Positions 55,976 through 64,000 of a stretch of 64,000 bases of DNA are shown one piece after another. The notes under the pieces were generated by a model that saw nothing but the letters and a program-made list of their open reading frames with translations, was not told the origin of the DNA and did not search any database. The stretch lies in the NCBI RefSeq assembly GCF_002804005.1, contig NZ_CP024965.1:62001-126000 (forward strand). Direction: 5' to 3'. The position numbers were made by a program, and so were the translations under genes. How positions within the stretch are numbered: the first letter of the stretch is position 1; each line of letters starts with the position of its first letter. The stretch comes from Williamsoniiplasma somnilux (GTDB taxonomy: Bacteria > Bacillota_I > Bacilli_A > Mycoplasmatales > Mycoplasmataceae).

Positions 55976-57067
55976 ATGAATCCAAAAACTTTAGAAGCTT
56001 TAGAAACAATGGAAAAACGCTTGAATCAAATTGATTCAGATTTACAAAAAGAAGATGTTGCATCCAATATCAAAAAGCTAACAGATTTAAATAAAGAACG
56101 TGCCTCACTAGAAGATATAGTTAATAAATTTATTGAATATAAACAAATTTTATCTTCAATCGCAGAAGCTAAAACCATTTTGACAACTGAAAAAGATAAA
56201 GAAATGATTGATTTAGCTAAATTTGAACTTGAAGATTGCGAAAGTAAATTATCCCCATTAGCAACTTTAATTGAAGAAATGTTAATTCCAAAAGATCCGA
56301 ACGATGACAAAAACGTAATTATTGAAATTAGAGGTGCAGCCGGTGGCGATGAAGCTAACATTTTTGCAGGTGATTTATATAAAATGTATAAATTATATGC
56401 TGAAAAGGAAAACTGAAAAATCAATATAATGGAAGCCTCTCTTTCAGAAGCTGGTGGTTATTCACAAATAGTTTTTATGGTTAAAGGTGATAAAGTTTAT
56501 TCAAAACTTAAATTTGAATCAGGTGCCCACCGTGTTCAACGTGTTCCTAAAACTGAAGCCAAAGGAAGAATTCAAACTTCAACAGCAACAGTTGCTGTTT
56601 TACCAGAAATGAGTGATGTTGAAGTTGATATTAAAGCATCAGATTTAAGAATTGATACTTATCGTGCATCAGGAGCTGGTGGACAACATGTTAATACTAC
56701 CGACTCAGCAGTTCGTATCACCCATATTCCTTCAGGGGTTGTGGCCGCTTCTCAAGATGGTCGTTCACAATACGATAATAAAGATATTGCGATGGCAATG
56801 TTAAGAGCCAAAGTGTATGAAGCTGCCGTTGAAAAACAGCAAGCAGAAGCTGGTGCTGCACGAAAATCTGCTGTCGGGACAGGATCTCGTTCAGAAAAAA
56901 TTCGCACATACAATTATCCTCAAAATCGCGTAACCGATCATAGAATTGGTCTAACTTTAAACAAGTTGGACCAAGTAATGGAAGGTAATATCGATGAATT
57001 TGTCGTTGCTTTAATGAATGAAGAACAAAGACTTAAAGTTGCAGCTCAATTAGAGGAAAATATTTAA
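55976..57067 (+). CDS. prfA: Peptide chain release factor 1
   Basis: The 363-residue factor reads UAA and UAG. The catalytic loop [18 protein letters not shown] and [15 protein letters not shown] are typical. Because UGA is Trp here, RF1 alone should be enough; no prfB is seen in the window. prmC, which methylates the GGQ Gln, follows one base after the stop. Confidence 0.96.
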
Positions 57068-57068
57068 C

Positions 57069-57899
57069 ATGATTTTATTAGATGCTTTTAGAATTTTGAC
57101 TAATTTAAACATCAGCCTCCCAAAGGCTGATGTTTATCATGTTTTAGAGAAAATTACTAAAAGAGATCGTCAATGACTTATTAATAATTTTGATAAGCCG
57201 TTTAACCAAAAAGAAAATTTGGAGATGATAATTGAAGAATTACAAAGCGGTAAGCCGTTAGCTTATATTTTGAAGGAAAAATATTTTTTTGGATTTAAAT
57301 TTTATGTCGATAGCAGAGTTCTCATTCCTAGACCTGAAACAGAATTGTTGGTTTCAGAAGGATTGAAATTTTTAGAAGAAAATCCGCAAGCAGTTGTTAG
57401 TGATGTCTGTTGTGGTTCTGGTAATATCGGAATTTCAATTAGCAAAATAAAAAATATTTCAATAAATTTAATTGATATTTCTCGTGAAGCTTTAGAAGTT
57501 GCTCAAATTAATAGTTTAAAAACTAAAGTTAATATTTTTCAAGGAGATTATATTTGAGCTTTAATTGAACAAAATATTAAATCAGATTTGATTTTGGTCA
57601 ATCCACCTTATATCAATAAAAATGATTTAGAAGTTAAGGAGTCTGTATTTAAGTATGAGCCAAACCTTGCTTTGTATGCTGAAAATAATGGTTTAATTTT
57701 TTATAAACATCTCTTTGTAAACTACAAAAAATTAATTAATAATCTTTCTAAATTTAAAATAGTTATGGAATTTGGATGAAATCAAAAAGAAGAATTAGAA
57801 CTTATGGCCCATAAATTTTTAGATTTAGAAACCACAAGTTTTAATTTTTTGAAAGATTATTCAAATAATTGAAGATGTATAATTATAGAAAATAGATAA
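57069..57899 (+). CDS. prmC: Release factor glutamine methyltransferase
   Basis: The 276-residue enzyme methylates the Gln of the RF1 GGQ loop. YFFGFKFYVDSRVLIPRPETE, the SAM site DVCCGSGNIGISIS and the catalytic LVNPPYI are complete. It is directly downstream of prfA, the usual order. Several TGA codons are Trp. Confidence 0.94.
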
Positions 57900-57912
57900 A
57901 GAAAGGAGTAAA

Positions 57913-59340
57913 ATGAATAAATTAAAATTTAACTTTAATTTTAAAAATAATCTTAATTGAAAAATTAAAGATGCAAATCTTGAAATTCAAAGAAAAAACT
58001 GAGCTTTATATAAGGTTTCGTTTTTTTCTGCGCTAATTTTTTTAGTAGTTTTATCTCCTTTTTATGTTTTTATTTACATAACTCAAAATAATATAAACTT
58101 AGATTTTTATCTTCAAAATATTAACATTTTAAGTGAACATTTAAATGTTCCTAATAACTTCCAAATCATCGGTTTACTTTGAATGTCGGTTGGATTTATC
58201 GTTTTAAGTTTAATCTTAATATTATTTTTAAAGCCGTTTGTAACTATGAAAAACAGAACTGAAAATATGCGTTTAATTTATGTAATGACTTTAACTGGTT
58301 CATTTACACTTTCTTTGCTTTTGGGTGCATTGAGTCAATATAATTATTCGCAATTTGAAGAATTTTTTAAATACGAAGCACTAACAACCGCTGATACTAA
58401 AGTAGAATGAATTAAATTTATTTCTAGTTATTTTACTAAAAACTGAAACGATAAAATTGATATATATAATTGACAATCTAATACAATTGTTTGATGATCT
58501 ATGTTTATGCAATTAATGGTTGTTTTTGGAATTACTATTACTGTACAAAATAAAATTTTCTCTAAAAAAGATAACCAAGGAATTGAAAGATACATTACAT
58601 ACACTTTGCGCTCAAAAAATATTTCAGCTAATAAAACTTTAAAAAGTTTTTTAAGGATTTTTAGAGTTAGCGAAAAAACAATGTCCGGATGACTTATTAT
58701 AGTTGCAATCTTTGCGATTTTGCCACAATTAATTTTTACTATTTTGTTAACAGTTCCAACAACTAACATAAACTCGGTTTTAAATTGAACTTATAAAATT
58801 AATTATTTACTTCAAGATTATTCTACTAGTCCAGCAATTAATGAAGCTTATAATAATTTAATGAATGGAACGAATAATGGGTCATTTTTTATCGTAAATT
58901 CACTACCGATAATCATGACGGGTGTAACTATTTCCTCAACTTTCTTTTTTGTTTCAGCTTTGATTAGAGGTAATAATTCTTCTGATTCTATATTTGCTGC
59001 TCAATACTTTGTATTGTTTTTGGGATTAATAACTTTAACTTCGTTCAGTGCTTACACTAAAATTGAAATAAATAAAATTGCTGAACTCTGAAATAGCGAC
59101 AATACAGCATCATCTTGGTCTAACTATTTAAATGTTATCCAAGAAGGTATCAAAGATGATTGAAAAAGTATAATCACGTTATATCCTTTAAATGGAATTC
59201 AAGGTAAATTTAAATTAGAATGATTGTCAACTAACTCAACAATTGCAGAAACAATTATTGAATTATCATTTATTATCGCTACTTTTGCTATTGTGGGTTA
59301 TGAATCTTTTAAAATAAAAAATAATAAATTAATCAATTAA
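57913..59340 (+). CDS. Hypothetical multi-pass membrane protein
   Basis: The 475-residue protein has about eight hydrophobic segments (near 38-57, 88-110, 124-146, 194-215, 256-282, 328-350, 358-378, 448-466) separated by Asn-rich loops. I recognise no domain. AAAGGAG precedes the ATG. It lies between prmC and a TsaC-like gene with almost no gaps, so it is probably in that operon. Confidence 0.8.
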
Positions 59341-59361
59341 ATGAAAAGGTGATTCTCAATA

Positions 59362-59865
59362 ATGTTAAAAAATAAAGCTATAAAATCAGCTATTGAAAAA
59401 TTGAAAAAGAACAAAATTGTTATTTTACCAAGTGACACAATTTATGGGCTTTCAGCTCTTTTTAATCTTGAAAATGAAAAGCGAATTAATGTTGTTAAAC
59501 AAGCCCCACTGGATAAAAAAAACATCGTTTTGTTTAGTTCGATAAAACAAGCACAACAATATGGCTTATATTTAACAGACGAAATTATAAATATCTTAAA
59601 AAGCACTAATCCAACAACAGTTATTCTTTTAGATCAAAAAGAAACTATAGCTATTAGAATTGTCAAACGTAAAGATATTGCAAAAATCATAAAAAAGGTA
59701 GGACCAATATTTTCTTCTTCAGTCAATTTACATAGTCAACATCAAATTGGTGATCAAAAAAAATTGAGTGAATTTGTTTTCGATATAGAACTTTTTTGAG
59801 ATGGAGAGCTAAACTCCCAGCCTTCTAAAATTTATAACTCCTTAACAAAAGAGTGAATAAGATAA
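59362..59865 (+). CDS. TsaC/YrdC/Sua5-family threonylcarbamoyl-AMP synthase-like protein
   Basis: The 167-residue protein has the YrdC core: VILPSDTIYGLSALF, TTVILLDQ, IAIRIVK and GPIFSSSVNLHSQ. It would make threonylcarbamoyl-adenylate for the t6A37 tRNA modification. Start 59362 follows AAGGTGA; an in-frame ATG at 59341 has no ribosome site. The next start is three bases after its stop. Confidence 0.86.
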
Positions 59866-59867
59866 TT

Positions 59868-60578
59868 ATGAATAACTCAAAACTTGGTGACATAACAAAT
59901 TTAATTAGTTATGATGAAGAAACTTATTCATATAAATTCGAAAAACCGTTAACCACTTTAGCAGAACATCAAAAAGTTTTATTAAAAAATAAAATTGGAA
60001 AAAACAATGAAATTTTACTACCGACAATTAATGAAATTTGTACAAATATTTATCCATTCATTGAAAAAAGAAGTAACGAATTAATTAACACATTAATTTC
60101 GAGAAATAAAAGAATTAAAAGATTAATTTTTAATGCCATTGAAAAACGTAAAGATATTGAATTAAATTTTGAACCATTAGATGAAAAAGATAAATTTATA
60201 ATAAATTTAGCAAAATCAATTGTTCATGATTTGAACAAATTTATCTACAAATACGAAATTGGCAATCTTTATGCTAATAAAACTTTTTTGAACAATGATA
60301 TCAATTCATTTTACATTGGCACTGTTGATTTAATTGCACAATCTAAAAATAATATTTACATTGCAACTTTTAAAATAAGTCGAAGTGGCTTTAATCAAAA
60401 ATATTTGGCAGAACTAGCCTTGCAAAAAGAATTGGTTGAATCCAATTTAAATTATAAAATTGCTGATTCTTTTATATTTAATCCTCGTGAAGAACGTGTA
60501 ATCATTAAAGCTCATAATATTTCTAAAGGAGAATTTTATAAAATGAAAGATTTTATAAAATTCTGGGCAAATAATTAA
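59868..60578 (+). CDS. PD-(D/E)XK-like protein, possibly degenerate
   Basis: The 236-residue protein is mostly charged, with a mid-part rich in Lys, Ile and Asn. Near residues 145-185 it reads GTVDLIAQSKNNIYIATFKISRSGF...KYLAELALQKEL, the layout of RecB/PDDEXK nucleases (Asp in GxxD, a Lys two strands on, then an AxQLAL helix). The second acidic residue of D/E-x-K is replaced (ATFKIS), so activity is doubtful. Assignment is weak. Confidence 0.55.
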   Translation: MNNSKLGDITNLISYDEETYSYKFEKPLTTLAEHQKVLLKNKIGKNNEILLPTINEICTNIYPFIEKRSNELINTLISRNKRIKRLIFNAIEKRKDIELNFEPLDEKDKFIINLAKSIVHDLNKFIYKYEIGNLYANKTFLNNDINSFYIGTVDLIAQSKNNIYIATFKISRSGFNQKYLAELALQKELVESNLNYKIADSFIFNPREERVIIKAHNISKGEFYKMKDFIKFWANN

Positions 60579-60647
60579 TTTGCTTTTTTAAGCATCTTTA
60601 AGTTAAAATCATTATTGTAAAGAGTTTTTTAAAAGAAGGAGGTATTC

Positions 60648-61553
60648 ATGAGTGCCTACGAATTAATTTTTGATTACAGAGATAATAAACACCATAATAA
60701 TGATTTTTTAAATTTGATTAAAAAATCTGGAAAATCTTGTTTAGAAGATTGAATGACAAAGGGTCATTGAGATGAAAATTATGTACCTTTTGCATTGATT
60801 AATAATAAGGGCGAAATTGTAGCTAATATTGGTGCTATTAAATTTTCTTTATTTATTGAAGGTGTCAGATATAATGCCGTTCAATTGGGACAAGTAATTA
60901 TTAAAGATAGTCATAAAGATCAAAACCTTGAAGAAGAACTTATTGCTCTAATTGTTTCTAAATATGAAAATATAGTTGATGTTATTTTTTCTTATGATCC
61001 AGAAATTTCTCCTTATCTTATTAAAAATCATGGTTTTATGGACGCTCACGAATACAAATACTTTAAAGATTGAGATCCCAATTTAGAACCATCGGGAAAT
61101 ATTATAAAAAAAATTGATACAGATGGTTCAAAAGAATTAGCCTATATTCAAACCGAAATTAAACATTCAACCAGAATGAGCAAAAAAATTGCAACTAGTG
61201 GTGATTCGCAAATTAAGTTATTTAATATTTTAAAATATTTTAGAAAAAACGTTTATTATATACCTTCTTTTGAAGCTATAGCAGTATTTTCTTTTACTGA
61301 TGGATTATTTCAATTAGCTGGTGTATATTCTAAAAATAATATTGAAATTGATGAACTATTAAGAGTTATTGTTCCATTAGGAATTAATAAAATTGAATTT
61401 GGATTTATTCCTTATGTTAGTGATTTACAAAAACAACCATTGAAATACAATACAGGTCATATGCCTAAAATTCATAGATTAGCTATAAATGCTATTTCTG
61501 CACCAATTGATTTTGAATCGGTTTTATTTCCAATGTTGTCAAGAATAAAATAA
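60648..61553 (+). CDS. GNAT-like acetyltransferase of unknown substrate
   Basis: The 301-residue protein starts with an N-acetyltransferase-like fold: VPFALINNKGEIVANIGAIKF, QLGQVIIKDSHK, then DVIFSYDPEISPYLIKNHGF, which matches the GNAT layout where the CoA loop is less clear. The C-terminal half (from about 175) is a second, unknown domain. This resembles two-domain Eis-like or DUF4081-type proteins only in outline. AAGGAGG precedes the ATG. A hairpin overlaps its stop. Confidence 0.6.
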
Positions 61554-61572
61554 GCTTTTTGCTTATTTTTTG
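61547..61572 (+). terminator. Terminator after the GNAT-like gene
   Basis: AAAATAAGC pairs with GCTTATTTT around five T, followed by more T. Confidence 0.75.
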
Positions 61573-61608
61573 CTATTTTAGGAAAAAAAGAGAAAGGGTT
61601 ATTTAAAG

Positions 61609-62331
61609 ATGAAAACAATTTTGCAAAAATTTAATTTAATTTATTTTAAAACTAATTACGTCAAAAAACGTCGTCGTGCTTATAAAACTTTTTTAGGAAG
61701 TTATATGCTTGAAACAAAGCAATTTAATTACGCTTCAGAAGTTGATAAGAAAAATATTCTTTTAAAAAATTTTAATTTTTTAATTCGTTTAAACGGTCAA
61801 AAAGAGGATGAATACATTGATCACATGAATGTCATTCGCTTATTATCGAGCGAACTTTTTTACTTATCAACGAATAATATTGATGCTGAAGTTGCGATTC
61901 AATTAGATGAAACTGTCGCAGATATTTTAAATAATTTAAATTTAATTTCTGTTTCAGAAAATTTAGAAGCTGAGATTATTAGAGATTTAAAATTTACCCC
62001 CGAAGAACGTCTTCAATATTTCGACTATAACAAAGTTTATTCGAATATTGCCACAACTTTTTCAGCTCCTTTTATTCAAAGTTCTCATTTTTATAGTTAC
62101 TATGTTTATGGATATTATTTATCAATGTTTTTAAATTTACATTATTTTGCAAATAAAGAATTGGTTCTTGAAAAAAATTCTTTATTTTTAGCAAAATTAA
62201 AAATTCAAAACAAAATGATTGATGCCATCAGAACTATTACTCCAGAAGAATTTAATACATTTATTTTAAGAACAAACACTTGAATTAGTAAAATCAATTT
62301 CAAAAAACTTAATAAGGGGGTATCAAAATAA
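61609..62331 (+). CDS. Hypothetical protein coupled to cls
   Basis: The 240-residue protein is not recognised. It has a basic start (VKKRRRAYK), mainly helical make-up, two aromatic clusters (SHFYSYYVYGYYLSMFLNLHYF near 165-186 might dip into the membrane), and no signal. Its stop overlaps the cls start (TAATG), so the two are translated together, and it may assist lipid synthesis. Confidence 0.75.
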
Positions 62332-63872
62332 TGAGAAGACAAGTTGCATCATTTGGTTCATTATTATTCATGTTTTCTTTTTATGTGATAGCTGTCTCGT
62401 TGTTAGCATATTTTTTATCAACTCAGTTTTTATGAATTTTATTAGGCGTTGAAATTTTATCAATATTTTTTGCTTTTTACGTAATGATTAATAAAAAAAG
62501 AAGAATGGAAACTCGAATTAGATGATCAATCTTTATTGTGTTTTTTCCAATTCTTGGTATTGGTTCATATGTATATTTCGGACGTATGTACCATTATGAC
62601 ACGGTGAAAGATTATAAGTATAAAAATTTTAGTGATTTTGGTAATAAAACCAAAGATCAAATGTTCGATCATGTTTTACCGGTAATGAATGAAGATATTC
62701 CTGAATATAAACGAGCATTTATGATGGGGTTAAACGAGCAATCTGATTTAATTTATAAAAACACTTCTGTGTCTTTTTTACCAAACGGAACTGATGCTTG
62801 AGTTTCTATTTTTAATGATATTAGTTCAGCTAAAAATTATATATTAATTAATTTGTACATAATCGAAGACGGAGAACTTTGTAGAAATTTTGTTCAAGCT
62901 TTAAAAAATAAAATCGAAGAAGGAGTTAGAGTTTACATAATTTATGATTTTGCTGGGTCATATGCAAAATTTGATTTAAAAGTTCAAAAGGAATTAAAAA
63001 TGATGGGTGCACACTTAGTTCCTTTTTCTCCAATTGTTATGCCTTTTGTAGATTGAAAGGCTAACTATAGAGACCACAGAAAAGATTTTTCAATAGATGG
63101 AAGAATTGGTTATACTGGAGGAATTAATTTATCTGACGAATATATTAACATGAGCAAAAAATACGGTTATTGAAATGATAGTATGGTTAGGGTTGTCGGG
63201 GAAGCTGTTCAGGGTATAGAAAAAATATTTGCATCAGATTGAAAATTTATTAAAAAAGGTAAGGAAAAAATCACTGATTGAGAACCAGAAGTAGGGAAAT
63301 TACATCCTAAAAAAAATAATAACAAAGATTTAATCCAAATTGTTTCTTCTGGTCCAAATCATGCCTCACCTTTGCATTTAGATCTTTTACTAAACTTGAT
63401 AGGTTCTGCTCAAAAGCGTATATGATTATCTACACCATACTTTGTTCCACCAATAGAATTAATTAAGGCCATATCTTCTGCTGCCAAATCTGGTATTGAT
63501 GTTAGGTTGGTGTTGCCTGGAATGAGTGATAAATTCATGTTGTTGGATGTATCTAAAAAATGAACAGATGAACTTTATGAATCTGGTGTTAAAGTTTATT
63601 CGATGAATAATATTTTTAATCACACTAAAGCATTTTTGTTCGACGACGAGATTTGTTTCACAGGAACAACTAATATGGATTTTAGAGCTTTATTTACAGA
63701 CCAACAAACAATGTTATTGGTCAAGTCCAAAGAGTTTAATTCTCAGTTAGAAAATCGTTTTATAGATGATTTCAAAACATCTTTCTTATATAATTTCAAA
63801 CCTTCAAGAGAACATAAATGATTTACAAGACTTATTGTTAATATATACAACATTATTTCACCGTTGTTATAA
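62331..63872 (+). CDS. cls: Cardiolipin synthase (PLD family)
   Basis: The 513-residue membrane enzyme joins two phosphatidylglycerols. Two N-terminal membrane helices and an FPILGIGSYVYFG pattern are followed by two HKD sites: DHRKDFSIDG with GGINLSDEY, and NHTKAFLFDDEICFTGTTNMDFRAL. The order fits Cls. PgsA at 24635 makes the precursor pathway product. Many TGA codons are Trp. Confidence 0.94.
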
Positions 63873-63888
63873 TAATTAGGAGGTATTT

Positions 63889-64000
63889 ATGGAAACAAGC
63901 ACAATTGAAAAGGATTTAGCAAAATCTGGATGAAGCATTTTAAAAAAAGATCCGTTTATTAAAGACAATATTCTTCCACAACTTTATTTATATTTAAATG
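63889..64000 (+). CDS. Start of an unidentified gene (cut by window end)
   Basis: AGGAGG lies six bases before ATG 63889. The first 37 residues read METSTIEKDLAKSGWSILKK and on to QLYLYLN. It follows cls by 16 bases on the same strand, so it is probably in its operon. Too little is visible to name it. Confidence 0.7.

Overview
The window is chromosomal DNA of a Mollicute. It is very A+T rich, and most genes read through in-frame TGA at conserved tryptophan positions, so genetic code 4 applies. A purine-type aptamer nearly identical to the Mesoplasma florum 2'-deoxyguanosine riboswitch points to the Entomoplasmataceae (Mesoplasma/Entomoplasma/Williamsoniiplasma). The species cannot be named from sequence alone. 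Gene ends were set with TAA and TAG as the only stops. I saw no rRNA, tRNA, CRISPR array, IS element or prophage.

Layout. 1-1.6 kb: 3' part of a surface protein with BspA/DUF285 repeats. 1.6-3.5 kb (minus): formate/nitrite-family channel and a cob(I)alamin adenosyltransferase. 3.6-5.3 kb: prs-pth. 5.3-10.7 kb: a GNAT gene, then an RpiR regulator divergent from a sugar PTS operon (IIA-IIC-IIB-epimerase); that operon ends in a scar made of an arginine deiminase fragment joined to a transketolase C-terminus. 10.8-14.6 kb: metG and a lipoprotein of eight exact 240-bp repeats behind a 16-T tract. 14.7-21.1 kb: pncA, mnmG, riboswitch-controlled purA-purB, and thiT behind a TPP riboswitch. 21.3-27.3 kb: two amino acid permeases, pgsA, rsmG, a DUF951-like gene, ychF. 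27.4-32.4 kb: complete arginine dihydrolase operon arcA-argF-arcD-arcC. 32.4-37.1 kb: a metallopeptidase, then nrdJ (B12-dependent ribonucleotide reductase) behind a dG-type riboswitch, a DUF4430-like membrane protein and an ECF S component. 37.2-49.1 kb: two ABC exporters, topA, gltX, an HD hydrolase, rpoE, pyrG, fba. 49.1-52.4 kb: riboswitch-guaA-guaB, rpmE. 52.5-64 kb: a degenerate OppF-like protein, nrnA-like, tdk, prfA-prmC, tsaC-like, several unknown genes, cls, and the start of one more gene.

How it fits together. ATP comes from arginine breakdown and glycolysis. Nucleotide metabolism is under RNA control: purA has an aptamer with U at the specificity position (adenine-type), guaA one with C (guanine-type), and nrdJ a dG-type aptamer, so the end product of deoxypurine synthesis appears to regulate the reductase. 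NrdJ needs adenosylcobalamin, and the window also holds a plausible uptake S component and the adenosyltransferase. The most notable items are this B12 reductase module and its dG riboswitch, the repeat lipoprotein with its possible phase switch, and the transketolase/arginine-deiminase scar.
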